From contig CAYTER010000005.1 in NCBI GenBank assembly GCA_964436815.1, positions 1 through 64,000 of the forward strand: a stretch of DNA of 64,000 bases, in the 5' to 3' direction. Shown one piece after another: positions 16,473 through 25,155 of the stretch. Each line of letters starts with the position of its first letter. Within the stretch, counting starts at the first letter, position 1. Made by a program: the position numbers and the translations under genes. Below the pieces are notes generated by a model that worked only from the letters and a program-made list of their open reading frames with translations, made no database searches and had not been told where the DNA came from. The DNA comes from UBA993 sp964436815 (GTDB taxonomy: Bacteria > Bacillota > Dethiobacteria > DTU022).

Positions 16473-17786
16473 TTGAGGCTAAAAAAATTATCAGGCAAAA
16501 ATTATTTTATTGCATTGCTGATCTTGCTGGGGATAACAACTATACTGGTTATCACCCTCTTTATTATAAACTCGGTTCTCCCGAACGCTCTTGGCGATGA
16601 ACCCTACCAATATGAAATTAACTCTGTATCCTACTTTGAGCCGTGGACTTTCGCAGCAGATGATCTGAAAGCTGACTTCCCCAGGGGCGGAATTTTACTT
16701 GACATTAATGAAACTGATCGTTTTCGAACCGTGATCCTGCTGGGTGAAGGTAGTTTTGAGGATAACGGGAAAAGATTTGAGAATGCTGAAACCAGCGGTC
16801 TTTTATTGATGATCGAACATGAGCTGTTTGAGGAGATCAGGGGCAGCAACATTTTTATGCCGGTAGAAGAGCAATCCATACACTTTCTGGTATCATTCAT
16901 ATTCAACAAACAGATTGGTGTTCCGAACATCTGGAAAGACCGCATACCTCTCGCCTTCCACGGTAGAAATGGGCTGGCTTTTTACTACCTGCTAGACCCG
17001 GAAGGTAACCCAATCCTTCCGCCAAGGACAAACCTGACCTTCATTGAACTTTATGGAACCTTTATTATTTATTTTCTTTTCTTTTTAATTACAATTCTGA
17101 TCATGATGATTTTTTCGCTTGATCATCGTTACTCGCGTTATTGGATTCATCTTGCCTCTATTCCTCCGGGTAGATTTGCCCTCCTTTCGATCGCTGTTAT
17201 TGTACCGCTGCTTGCTCTCAGCGATATAATACCCGCGGTGGCCAATCAATCAGCTTTTTTTGCTTCCCTGGGATATGCACTAATGATTGCCGGCCTGGTA
17301 ACTGCAGCAAAATATGGTAATATTGATTATCTGGACTTCGGGTTACGACGTGACAGAGCACTTTATGGTTACGGGCTGGCGCTGATTACAGCTGCAGTTA
17401 TTATATTATCTGCACACGGTCTGCCGAGCGGGTTAAACTTAAGTGCAATGAGTACAGTCTATACATTGCCCCTAATTTTCCTGTTGATCGGGCTGCCGCG
17501 GGAAATGATTTGGCGTGGATATATACAAGCTGTGCTATCACGTAAATTTGGGGTTAACCGGGGCCTTTTAATCATGGTAATGCTGGCAGCGCTGGTACGC
17601 TTCACTTACCTGACTGTTTCCGAACCCTGGATGTTAACCTATCCTTATACATACCTGGAAATATTAATTCTGGCACCCGGACTGGCAGCAATACTTGGAT
17701 ACCTTTATCTGCGCACTGAAAATATTTTAGCCTGTGCACTCTTACACAGCTTGATTATCTGGTTACCGGAGATAATCGTTTACTAA
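16473..17786 (+). CDS. Membrane protein with degenerate CPBP (CAAX protease-like) C-terminus
   Basis: A ~437-residue membrane protein: TM1 (~12-36), an extracytoplasmic domain of ~155 residues without cysteines that I do not recognise, then seven or so membrane helices. The last part resembles the CPBP/Abi intramembrane protease family (LPREMIWRGYIQ at ~342-353), but the first glutamate of the EExxxR motif is Arg and the FxxxH motif is not evident, so protease activity is doubtful. Start TTG 16473 lies eight bases after GGGAGG. It ends 18 bases before folE and may be co-transcribed. Function unknown. Confidence 0.7.
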   Translation: MRLKKLSGKNYFIALLILLGITTILVITLFIINSVLPNALGDEPYQYEINSVSYFEPWTFAADDLKADFPRGGILLDINETDRFRTVILLGEGSFEDNGKRFENAETSGLLLMIEHELFEEIRGSNIFMPVEEQSIHFLVSFIFNKQIGVPNIWKDRIPLAFHGRNGLAFYYLLDPEGNPILPPRTNLTFIELYGTFIIYFLFFLITILIMMIFSLDHRYSRYWIHLASIPPGRFALLSIAVIVPLLALSDIIPAVANQSAFFASLGYALMIAGLVTAAKYGNIDYLDFGLRRDRALYGYGLALITAAVIILSAHGLPSGLNLSAMSTVYTLPLIFLLIGLPREMIWRGYIQAVLSRKFGVNRGLLIMVMLAALVRFTYLTVSEPWMLTYPYTYLEILILAPGLAAILGYLYLRTENILACALLHSLIIWLPEIIVY

Positions 17787-17804
17787 CTGAAAGGCGGGTA
17801 TATA

Positions 17805-18371
17805 GTGGACAACGAAAAGATCATCAAAGGTGTGGAAATGATCCTTGAGGGCGTTGGTGAAGATCTGAAACGTGAAGGCTTGGTAGGCACTCCGTTGAGA
17901 GTTGCGAAAATGTACGCCGAACTTTTCAGCGGCATGGATCGCGATCCCCGTAAACATTTAAGAACCTGTTTTGTCGAGGACGGCCATGACGAAATCGTGC
18001 TGGTCAAGGATATCTCATTTTATTCAATGTGTGAACATCACTTACTACCATTTTACGGCAAAGCACATGTTGCCTACCTGCCGGCAGGGGGAAGGATAGT
18101 TGGTCTAAGCAAGCTGGTGCGGGTAATCGACACTATATCAAGACGGCCACAGCTGCAGGAAAGACTGACCAGCAACGTTGCTGACATTATCACTGAAGAG
18201 CTTAAACCTAAAGGCGTTGTTGTAGTAGTTGAAGCTGAACATCTCTGCATGAGTATACGGGGTGTTGCCAAACCAGGTGCCATTACGGTAACTTCGGCTG
18301 TGCGCGGACTTTTCAGGCGAAATGCCAGTTCCCGGGAAGAAGTTTTCAGCCTGATCCAGAGCGGCAGGTAA
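17805..18371 (+). CDS. folE: GTP cyclohydrolase I
   Basis: FolE converts GTP to 7,8-dihydroneopterin triphosphate, the entry step of tetrahydrofolate synthesis. The 188-residue product has the zinc ligands and active site in MCEHHLLPFYGKAHVAYLP, plus LSKLVRVID and the C-terminal CMSIRGV and TSAVRGLF motifs. Start is GTG after aaggcggg. First of the folE-HD-folP-folB-folK operon, with gaps of 4-17 bases or overlaps between the genes. Confidence 0.97.
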   Translation: MDNEKIIKGVEMILEGVGEDLKREGLVGTPLRVAKMYAELFSGMDRDPRKHLRTCFVEDGHDEIVLVKDISFYSMCEHHLLPFYGKAHVAYLPAGGRIVGLSKLVRVIDTISRRPQLQERLTSNVADIITEELKPKGVVVVVEAEHLCMSIRGVAKPGAITVTSAVRGLFRRNASSREEVFSLIQSGR

Positions 18372-18377
18372 GTTGCG

Positions 18378-18872
18378 ATGGAAAGAGTAAACAGAATCCT
18401 TAAAAATCCCTCATTTTTAAGGTACTTGGAGCAAAATAAAAAAGCAGAAGCAGATAGGGTTTTCTGTAACCATAGTTTTTTTCATCTTATTGATGTTGCC
18501 CGCTTAACTTATATTTTTTTACTGGAAGAGGGTAACCCTTATATTACCCGGGAAATGGCCTATGCCGCAGCTTTGCTGCACGATATCGGACGCTGGCAGG
18601 AATACAGTTCCGGTTTGAATCATGCTGATGCCAGTGCAGTCCTTGCCGGACCAATTCTATCGGAATCCGGATTTGTAAGAGGCGAAACTGAATTAATCGA
18701 AAAAGCAATCCGCCAGCACCGGCTTGATGAAAGCGCTGCTGTGCATCGTTCTCCCCTGAGCAGGGCTCTAAAGAAAGCAGATCGTCATTCAAGAATTTGT
18801 TTTTCTTGCACTGTAAGTGATAAGTGTAATAAAGTTGAGGAACAACCGCATGCCGGTAGCCTCAAATATTGA
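18378..18872 (+). CDS. HD-domain phosphohydrolase in the folate operon
   Basis: A 164-residue protein with the metal-binding HD signature: His in NHSFFHLIDVAR, HD in LLHDIGRW and a later Asp near ALKKADRH. It ends in a Cys-containing tail (CFSCTVSDKC). HD phosphohydrolases of this sort sit between folE and folP in many clostridia; one inferred role is removing phosphates from dihydroneopterin triphosphate, a step lacking a dedicated enzyme in this operon. No experiment supports that here. Its start is 4 bases after the folE stop. Confidence 0.82.
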   Translation: MERVNRILKNPSFLRYLEQNKKAEADRVFCNHSFFHLIDVARLTYIFLLEEGNPYITREMAYAAALLHDIGRWQEYSSGLNHADASAVLAGPILSESGFVRGETELIEKAIRQHRLDESAAVHRSPLSRALKKADRHSRICFSCTVSDKCNKVEEQPHAGSLKY

Positions 18873-18889
18873 GTGTTGGGGATGGTCTG

Positions 18890-20062
18890 ATGCAGATAAT
18901 CTCACTTGATCCGAATTTAATTGAATATGAAATTCTTAAAGCCGGTCTTAAGCCTGAAGAAGCGGCTTCTTTCGTCCATAAAGAAATCACCCGCAGTTTT
19001 AAATTATATCTCATCCCCGGTAACTTAATCAGCCCACTAATGACCATTTTTTCAAAGCACAAAATTGCTTCTCTGACTTATGGCTACCAACTGCAAAATC
19101 CTGCCACTCAAAACCTGATCATTGCCGGTACTATAACTGCTTTAAGAAGGGCAAGCGAAGAGCTTGCCTCAGCTGGGAAAGAATTGGCGCCGGTCGGCAA
19201 CCTTATCGCAAAACGTCTGACTGCCCTTACCGAAATAAAAACTGCAGAGCTTAAGATTGGAGACCGTATTTTTAAGTTAGGCCGTAGGACATACCTGATG
19301 GGTATCCTTAATGTTACTCCCGACTCATTTTCTGATGGAGGCCAGTTCGACACCATTGATAAAGCAATCGAGCATGCTTATGTGATGGCCGATGAAGGAG
19401 CTGACATTATCGATATTGGCGGTGAGTCAACCAGACCCGGTCACTTTCAGATACCGGCCGAAGAAGAGTTAAAACGGGTACTGCCGATCATTGAAATTCT
19501 GAAAAAAGACCCGACCTTCAATCTTCCTCTGTCGATCGATACTTATAAAGCTTCAGTGGCTGAAGCAGCTCTAAAGGCCGGAGCTGATATGTTAAATGAT
19601 GTATGGGGTTTAAAAGCTGATGCAGAACTGGCAACTGTGGCCTCCCGGTTCCAAGTGCCAGTTTGCCTGATGCACAATCGCAACAGTACAAAATATGACG
19701 ATTTGATGGCAGAAATACTCACCGAACTAGAACAATCTGTAAATCTTGCTCTCAATGCCGGGATAGACAGTAAAAACATTATCGTCGATCCCGGTATCGG
19801 TTTCGGCAAGGATCTTCAACAAAACCTTGAAGTAATGCTGCACCTGAATGACTTTGCTAATCTCGGTTATCCCCTGTTGCTCGGCACATCCCGTAAATCG
19901 ATGATCGGCAAAACACTTGATCTGCCAGTGGAAGAACGACTGGAAGGCACCGCAGCCACAGTTGCCTACGGAATCAGCGCCGGAGCAGATCTAGTCAGGG
20001 TGCACGATGTGAAAGCGATGAAACGGGTTATTGATATGACCGATGCGATGATTCGGAGGTAA
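18890..20062 (+). CDS. folP: Dihydropteroate synthase with N-terminal extension
   Basis: FolP joins p-aminobenzoate to the pterin diphosphate. The ~390-residue protein has the complete TIM-barrel DHPS after residue ~135: NVTPDSFSDGG (141-151), GESTRPG, SIDTYK, NDVWG, DPGIGFGK and GTSRKSMIG. The ~135 residues in front are unlike the standard ~270-residue enzyme and form an alpha/beta-looking domain (LIPGNLISPLMTIFSKH). ATG 18890 is preferred because an in-frame TTG at 18869 overlaps the HD gene and has no ribosome site. Confidence 0.95.
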   Translation: MQIISLDPNLIEYEILKAGLKPEEAASFVHKEITRSFKLYLIPGNLISPLMTIFSKHKIASLTYGYQLQNPATQNLIIAGTITALRRASEELASAGKELAPVGNLIAKRLTALTEIKTAELKIGDRIFKLGRRTYLMGILNVTPDSFSDGGQFDTIDKAIEHAYVMADEGADIIDIGGESTRPGHFQIPAEEELKRVLPIIEILKKDPTFNLPLSIDTYKASVAEAALKAGADMLNDVWGLKADAELATVASRFQVPVCLMHNRNSTKYDDLMAEILTELEQSVNLALNAGIDSKNIIVDPGIGFGKDLQQNLEVMLHLNDFANLGYPLLLGTSRKSMIGKTLDLPVEERLEGTAATVAYGISAGADLVRVHDVKAMKRVIDMTDAMIRR

Positions 20063-20069
20063 GCGAGAT

Positions 20070-20423
20070 ATGGACAGAGTAATTGTAGAAAGAATAGTCT
20101 GTTATGCTTTTCACGGTGTGCTGCTTGAGGAACAGTCGCTGGGTCAGGAATTTCAGGTCAGCCTGGAGTTGGGGATTAACCTCTCCGGGCATAACAGCGA
20201 CGAGATTGATAGTGTTGTAGACTATCGGGAAGCGATCGCTATAGTTGAAGAAGTAATGTATGGTCAATCATGCCGCCTGCTGGAAACCCTGGCCTGTCGG
20301 ATAGCAGACAAATTAATGGCCCTGGATGGGGTAATCGAGGCGGCAGTTGAAGTACGCAAACCTAATCCGCCCATGCCTGGTGTGCAGGGCGGAGTGAGCG
20401 TTATGGTCACCCGGGGCAGGTAA
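20070..20423 (+). CDS. folB: Dihydroneopterin aldolase
   Basis: FolB cleaves dihydroneopterin to 6-hydroxymethyl-dihydropterin and glycolaldehyde. The 117-residue product shows the family motifs YAFHGVLLEEQSLGQEF, VDYREAIAIVEEV, LLETLACRIAD and VEVRKPNPPMPGV. Position 7 bases after folP and 4 before folK supports coupled expression. Confidence 0.96.
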   Translation: MDRVIVERIVCYAFHGVLLEEQSLGQEFQVSLELGINLSGHNSDEIDSVVDYREAIAIVEEVMYGQSCRLLETLACRIADKLMALDGVIEAAVEVRKPNPPMPGVQGGVSVMVTRGR

Positions 20424-20427
20424 AATA

Positions 20428-20937
20428 ATGAACCCTGTCTATATTGCCCTCGGCTCCAATATGGGCGAACGCGCTGAAAACATTAAATCTGCTTTAAAAA
20501 TGCTCGCCCAAATCGATCAATTGAACATTATTGCTGTGTCTGCCCTTTATGAAACTGCCCCCGTTGGCGGACCGGAACAGGGAACTTACCTGAACTCTTG
20601 CGCAGCACTGGATACTTCGCTGTCTCCCACAATCCTCCTGTTAACCATGCTTGAAATCGAAGAGCGTTTGGGAAGAGTGAGGGATGTGCGTTGGGGACCG
20701 CGCATCATCGATCTTGACCTGTTGGTTTATAAAAATGTAATCATGAAAAGCCCACTTCTGGAACTGCCGCACCCGCGAATGAGCGAGCGCGATTTTGTCT
20801 TGATTCCCCTGGCTGATATCGCTCCCGACCTGGTCATCCCCGGATTTAATCAATCCGTATCCATGATTCTATCCACCCGCCCGGAGACTGAAGATGTTCA
20901 GCTTTACCGGCCGCAGGGCTGGTATGAGCAAATCTAA
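20428..20937 (+). CDS. folK: 2-amino-4-hydroxy-6-hydroxymethyldihydropteridine pyrophosphokinase
   Basis: FolK transfers pyrophosphate from ATP to 6-hydroxymethyl-dihydropterin. The 169-residue product has ALGSNMGER, YETAPVGGPEQGTYLN, the metal-binding RWGPRIIDLDLL signature and LPHPRMSERDFVLIPL. It closes the folate operon. No terminator is obvious directly after it; the next 450 bases carry repeat copy C. Confidence 0.97.
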   Translation: MNPVYIALGSNMGERAENIKSALKMLAQIDQLNIIAVSALYETAPVGGPEQGTYLNSCAALDTSLSPTILLLTMLEIEERLGRVRDVRWGPRIIDLDLLVYKNVIMKSPLLELPHPRMSERDFVLIPLADIAPDLVIPGFNQSVSMILSTRPETEDVQLYRPQGWYEQI

Positions 20938-21030
20938 ACTTCAGTTCCATAATTTAGGATAGTCTGATCAATAAACCCTTGCTCACAGCTAAGGTTTGCA
21001 TAAGCAGCCATCATTAACAGCATAAAAAAA

Positions 21031-21267
21031 GTTGTTTATGCAAACCGGCTGCGAACTTTAAGTGAAGAAGCTTGAATTGCCGGCGAAGCAAGGAGCGGAG
21101 CAGGCCCGGTCTCTCAATAATAATAAAATCCCGCTTCCGGTTTAATTGAGAGAACGGCCGAGACCTGAAGACTGATTGTCGAATGGCGAGGTTGCCTGTG
21201 AAGCATCGCAGATGAGCCGGGACAATTCAGCCTGAACGATCAGTGAGCTAAGGTTTGCATGAGCAAC
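21031..21267 (-). repeat. Dispersed inverted-repeat element, copy C (inverted)
   Basis: Bounded by gttgtttatgcaaacc (21031-21046) and ggtttgcatgagcaac (21252-21267), terminal inverted repeats with two mismatches in 16. Read on the minus strand it aligns with copy B (acctcgccattc, ttcaggtctcgg) and copy A (gccggcaattc). The central hairpin here is tctctcaat (21110-21118) and attgagaga (21145-21153): both arms differ from copies A and B but still pair. A partial extra right end (ctaaggtttgcataagc) lies just outside at 20989-21005. Confidence 0.75.
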
Positions 21268-21333
21268 TTTCTATCAATTCGAGTAATAACCGATCTAAAA
21301 ATGTTTTTTACTTTAAAAGAAAAGAAATCAATA

Positions 21334-21357
21334 AAAGGACGCCCGGGGGCGTCCTTT
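21334..21357 (-). terminator. Rho-independent terminator of fhs
   Basis: Perfect 10-bp stem aaaggacgcc/ggcgtccttt with a 4-base loop, followed on the minus strand by TTTTATTGATTT; 37 bases beyond the fhs stop codon. Confidence 0.85.
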
Positions 21358-21394
21358 GCCGATAACAAATTGTTTCAAGCGGTAAAGTGAAGGT

Positions 21395-23158
21395 TTAGAA
21401 GAGCCCCTGCACTTTGCCTGTTTCCACATCAACATCAACCCGGCGATAGGCAGGGTTGGCAGCTGTACCGGGCATCAGTGAAATGGCACCGGCAACTGGA
21501 ACAACAAATCCGGCTCCGCCGTAAGTAAGAATATCGCGGACATGGAGTTTCCAGCCCTTCGGCACCCCTTTGAGTGTCGGGATATCAGTCAGGCTGAGGT
21601 GGGTTTTAACCATACAGGTTCCCATCTTCTGGATTTCAGGATCCGCTTCCATCCGCTTGGCCTTTTCAAGCGCCTCAGCAGAGTACTCTACACCATCTGC
21701 CCCGTATACTTCCTTGGCGATCAGCTCAATACGCTGACGCAGCGGGGTTTCAAGCTCGTAGAGAAACTTGAAGTTATTAGGCTCGTTACAGGCTTCGACA
21801 ACAGCGTCGGCAAATTCAAGCGCTCCTTCGCCACCGTACTGCCAATGCTTGGAGAGGGCAACACGGGCACCGGCTTCTTCAGCCAGGCGGCGCACTGCTT
21901 TAACTTCGTTATCAGTATCGGTGTAGAAATGGTTGATACAGACTACCGGGTTGATCCCGGCTTTCTTAACAGTCTTAATGTGATGGATCAGGTTCTCGCA
22001 GCCTTTTTCAACCCAACCCACATTCTCCTGGCTGTAAGCAGGATCAAGCGGCTGCCCCGGCATAGGAATCGGTGCCCCGCCATGGCATTTAAGGGCCCTG
22101 ATCGTGGCAACGATAACCGCGCAGTTCGGGGTCAGTCCTGACATACGGCACTTAAGGTTCCAGAACTTTTCAAACCCGATATCAGCAGCAAAACCGGATT
22201 CAGTGATCACATAGTCACCAAGTTTTAGGGCTACGCGGTCTGCAATGATTGAAGACTGACCGATGGCGATGTTGGCGAACGGACCGGCATGGACAAAGAC
22301 CGGCTGTCCTTCCACTGTCTGGAGCAGGTTCGGGTTGATCGCTTCCACCATCCATGCTGTCATCGCTCCGGCAACATCAAGATCGCCGGTGGTAACCGGT
22401 TTTCCTTTTTTATCATAGGCAACAACAATCTTCGCCATCCGTTCGCGCATATCCTTAAGATCTTTAGCTACAGCCAGGATGGCCATAACCTCGGACGACA
22501 CGGCGATGGCAAAGTTGGAATTCATCATGAAACCGTCTTTACGTCCGCCGAGACCGATAATGATGTTACGTAAAGCCTGGGCACAGAAGTCGATTATCCA
22601 TTTCATTTCTACATTGCGCGGATCAATGTTTAATCTCTTCAGACCGCTGCGCTCAAGAAAAGCATCAGTGGAATTAAATTCGTGCTGAATCCGTGAAGTC
22701 AGCGCCACCATGGCCAGGTTATGGGCGTTCATGATCGCATTGATATCTCCGGTCAAACCAAGGGAAAAAGGCGTAAGGGGGATACACTGTGCTAAACCGC
22801 CGCCGGCAGCCGAGCCCTTGACATTCATAGTCGGACCGCCGGAGGGTTGGCGGATTGTTGCAATTACATTCTTACCGCGCTTTCCCATACCCTGGGTCAG
22901 ACCCATGGTCGAAGTAGATTTACCCTCACCCAGAGGAGTGGGAGTAATAGCCGTAACGTCTATATATTTACCGTCCGGCTTGTCTTTCAGTCTTTCGAGC
23001 ACTTTCTTGTAATCAACTTTTGCCACATAGTGACCGTGGGGCAGGAGCTCTTCCTTATCAAGGCCTAGCTCATCTGCTAACTGGTAAACTTGCTTCATAT
23101 GCGCTTCTGCAGCTTCAGCAATTTCCCAGTCGGCGTGTTTGGTTGGATCCAACGGCAT
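21395..23158 (-). CDS. fhs: Formate--tetrahydrofolate ligase
   Basis: Fhs activates formate to 10-formyl-tetrahydrofolate with ATP; in acetogens and syntrophs it is the second step of the methyl branch of the Wood-Ljungdahl pathway, elsewhere it feeds purine and one-carbon metabolism. The 587-residue enzyme has the ATP P-loop TPLGEGKSTST (~75), RQPSGGPTMNVKG, and FVHAGPFANIAIGQSS; it is ~30 residues longer than typical. AAGGAGG eight bases before ATG 23158 fixes the start. Near a folate operon and PFOR, but transcribed alone. Confidence 0.97.
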   Translation of the reverse strand: MPLDPTKHADWEIAEAAEAHMKQVYQLADELGLDKEELLPHGHYVAKVDYKKVLERLKDKPDGKYIDVTAITPTPLGEGKSTSTMGLTQGMGKRGKNVIATIRQPSGGPTMNVKGSAAGGGLAQCIPLTPFSLGLTGDINAIMNAHNLAMVALTSRIQHEFNSTDAFLERSGLKRLNIDPRNVEMKWIIDFCAQALRNIIIGLGGRKDGFMMNSNFAIAVSSEVMAILAVAKDLKDMRERMAKIVVAYDKKGKPVTTGDLDVAGAMTAWMVEAINPNLLQTVEGQPVFVHAGPFANIAIGQSSIIADRVALKLGDYVITESGFAADIGFEKFWNLKCRMSGLTPNCAVIVATIRALKCHGGAPIPMPGQPLDPAYSQENVGWVEKGCENLIHHIKTVKKAGINPVVCINHFYTDTDNEVKAVRRLAEEAGARVALSKHWQYGGEGALEFADAVVEACNEPNNFKFLYELETPLRQRIELIAKEVYGADGVEYSAEALEKAKRMEADPEIQKMGTCMVKTHLSLTDIPTLKGVPKGWKLHVRDILTYGGAGFVVPVAGAISLMPGTAANPAYRRVDVDVETGKVQGLF

Positions 23159-23205
23159 TAAAACAACCTCCTTAAATTATTGAATATTTCTAAAAACCTC
23201 CTACG

Positions 23206-23234
23206 TTATTACACAGACAAGATAGTTAGTTCAA
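23206..23234 (-). promoter_or_regulatory. Predicted sigma-A promoter of fhs
   Basis: On the minus strand, TTGAAC (23229-23234), a 17-base spacer and TAATAA (23206-23211), about 48 bases before the fhs start. Confidence 0.5.
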
Positions 23235-23277
23235 CAAAGCCTTCATAATTCCTGCTTTAATGTTAAATGTTTCACAA

Positions 23278-24231
23278 TTATTTAAGATTCAGATCACTGA
23301 GTGCCGGAATTTTCCCTAAAGAGGTCGCTGTTAATGCCGCTCGTCTAACGGCTTCAGATACCGCTTCTGCCGCCATCAAGCTGACCAGGTTTAGATCTGC
23401 CGTAACTGAGCCTTTTGAGATTGCATATATTGCATCGCCATCCCACATGGTGTGGACCGGCCAGATTGATCGGGCCAGGCCGTCATGACCCATGCGGCAG
23501 ATTTTCTCCAGCGCCGGAGTTTCAAAAGCCGCATTTGTTGCAACGATACCCAGGGTTGTATTACCCGGAAAATCCAGTGCCTCCTCTTCCATAAGCAGGG
23601 AGATTGTTTTTTCCATCTTTCCGCTTTGTGGATTACGCGGCCCGGCCAGCAGGGTTCCGTCTTCGTAATAGATATCGCCAAAGGCATTAACTGCCACCAG
23701 GGCAGCGACTACTAAATCTCCCCGCAACCTTACCGCCGAACCCTGGCCACTTTTGATCGCCCCGGCTGTACCGTACAGTTTCCCCACCGTTGCTCCGGTG
23801 CCAGCGCCAACCGAACCTTCCGGCACGGGGCTGCTGCTGGCAGCCAGGCAGGCCTGGTAACCCATTTCCGCATCGGGGCGGATGGAGCCGTCACCGACAA
23901 ACAGGTCAAAGAGAACAGCTCCTGATACGATCGGAACGCAGTAAGGGGGAACGTTAAAGCCACAGCTCTGTTCCTCAAGATATTTAACAATGCCTGCTGC
24001 AGCGTCAAGCCCAAAGGCGCTGCCACCGGCTAAAAAAATAGCCTGGACTTCGCTTACCAGCTGGCCCGGCTTAAGCAAATCAGTTTCCCTGGTGCCTGGC
24101 GCTGAGCCTCGCACTTCAACAGCAGCGCGCATTCCTTCTTCTGACAAAACCACGGTAACTCCTGTCGCTGCTTCCAAGTTGGATGCGACACCTACTTTAA
24201 TTCCTCTGACTGCAGTTAAACCGGAGTTCAT
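23278..24231 (-). CDS. P1-family peptidase (DmpA/beta-aminopeptidase type)
   Basis: A 317-residue N-terminal-nucleophile hydrolase-like protein of peptidase family S58, whose members release N-terminal amino acids, D-amino acids or beta-amino acids and mature by self-cleavage. Family motifs are GIKVGVASN at the N-terminus, the glycine-rich LAGGSAFGLDAAAGI, VGAGTGATVGKL and NTTLGIVATNAAF, where the Thr/Ser before the LGIVATNA strand is the cleavage/nucleophile site. No signal peptide is present. Divergent from the amidohydrolase gene (75-base gap). Confidence 0.9.
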   Translation of the reverse strand: MNSGLTAVRGIKVGVASNLEAATGVTVVLSEEGMRAAVEVRGSAPGTRETDLLKPGQLVSEVQAIFLAGGSAFGLDAAAGIVKYLEEQSCGFNVPPYCVPIVSGAVLFDLFVGDGSIRPDAEMGYQACLAASSSPVPEGSVGAGTGATVGKLYGTAGAIKSGQGSAVRLRGDLVVAALVAVNAFGDIYYEDGTLLAGPRNPQSGKMEKTISLLMEEEALDFPGNTTLGIVATNAAFETPALEKICRMGHDGLARSIWPVHTMWDGDAIYAISKGSVTADLNLVSLMAAEAVSEAVRRAALTATSLGKIPALSDLNLK

Positions 24232-24306
24232 AGCGGTTTGAACCTCCTGCTGGTATAATTGTTAATCAGAATAAAAAATTTGCCCAAGCGGTGAGTGATC
24301 ATTTAA

Positions 24307-25128
24307 ATGATTATTGACAGTCATGTCCACCTTTTCCCGGAAAAATTGATGAAAGCGGTTTATGCTTATTTCCGGAACCAATACGGCTGGAAGATTAATT
24401 TTCCGGCCGATCCGGTGCAGCTGCTTACTATCTTGAAGGAAGCCGGATCCAGCAAATGCATAACCCTGGCTTACACGCATAAACCGGGACTGAGCCGTTC
24501 CCTAAACCAGTGGCTCTTTGATTTCTGCAGGGAACATAAGGGCTTGGTACCTTTTGGTGCGGTACACCCGGCTGAAAAAGAATTACCGCTAATTGTTGAA
24601 GAGTGCCTCGAACGTTTTGATTTCCCCGGCTTTAAAGTTCATTGTCTCGTCCAGAGGTGCCGGCCTGACGATCAAAGACTCTATCCGCTCTATGAAGCAG
24701 TAGTGGAGAAATCACGGGCAGTAATCATGCATGCCGGCAGCTTTCCTCAGCCTTACGAGGGAATTCTGGAGATAGGACATGTTGAAAATTTACTTCGACG
24801 CTATCCCACATTAAAGCTGATCATCGCCCATCTCGGCTTGAATGATCTTTCAGCTTACACCGGTTTAATGGCTACTTACAAAAATTTGTACCTTGATACT
24901 GCCTTTGTTTTTCAAAATGAGATGATCAAAATCCCGCAGGAAAATATTTTCGAAGCAATCAACGGTTTTCCGGATCGCATTTTCTACGGCAGCGATTTTC
25001 CCTTTATCCTTGAACCACCGCAAAATGGAATAGATCGCATAAAAAAACTCGGTCTTTCCAAAAATGTTCTGGATAAGCTCTTTTATCAGAACGCCGTAAA
25101 CTTTTTGGCTGAAATCAACCATAAATGA
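24307..25128 (+). CDS. Amidohydrolase (TIM-barrel metal-dependent hydrolase)
   Basis: A 273-residue protein of the amidohydrolase-2 family, which includes decarboxylases and lactonases. The metal-binding HVH is at residues 6-8 (IDSHVHLFP), further active-site residues are in HAGSFPQ, IAHLG and the final Asp in YGSDFPF. The exact substrate is unknown. It is a single gene convergent with ftsH, sharing a hairpin at 25129-25148. Confidence 0.88.
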   Translation: MIIDSHVHLFPEKLMKAVYAYFRNQYGWKINFPADPVQLLTILKEAGSSKCITLAYTHKPGLSRSLNQWLFDFCREHKGLVPFGAVHPAEKELPLIVEECLERFDFPGFKVHCLVQRCRPDDQRLYPLYEAVVEKSRAVIMHAGSFPQPYEGILEIGHVENLLRRYPTLKLIIAHLGLNDLSAYTGLMATYKNLYLDTAFVFQNEMIKIPQENIFEAINGFPDRIFYGSDFPFILEPPQNGIDRIKKLGLSKNVLDKLFYQNAVNFLAEINHK

Positions 25129-25148
25129 AGGGAACCCGCAGGTTCCCT
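25129..25148. terminator. Shared terminator between amidohydrolase and ftsH genes
   Basis: Perfect 8-bp stem agggaacc/ggttccct with loop cgca between two convergent genes. T-runs on either side are weak, so efficiency is uncertain. Confidence 0.65.
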
Positions 25149-25155
25149 CTGATTA

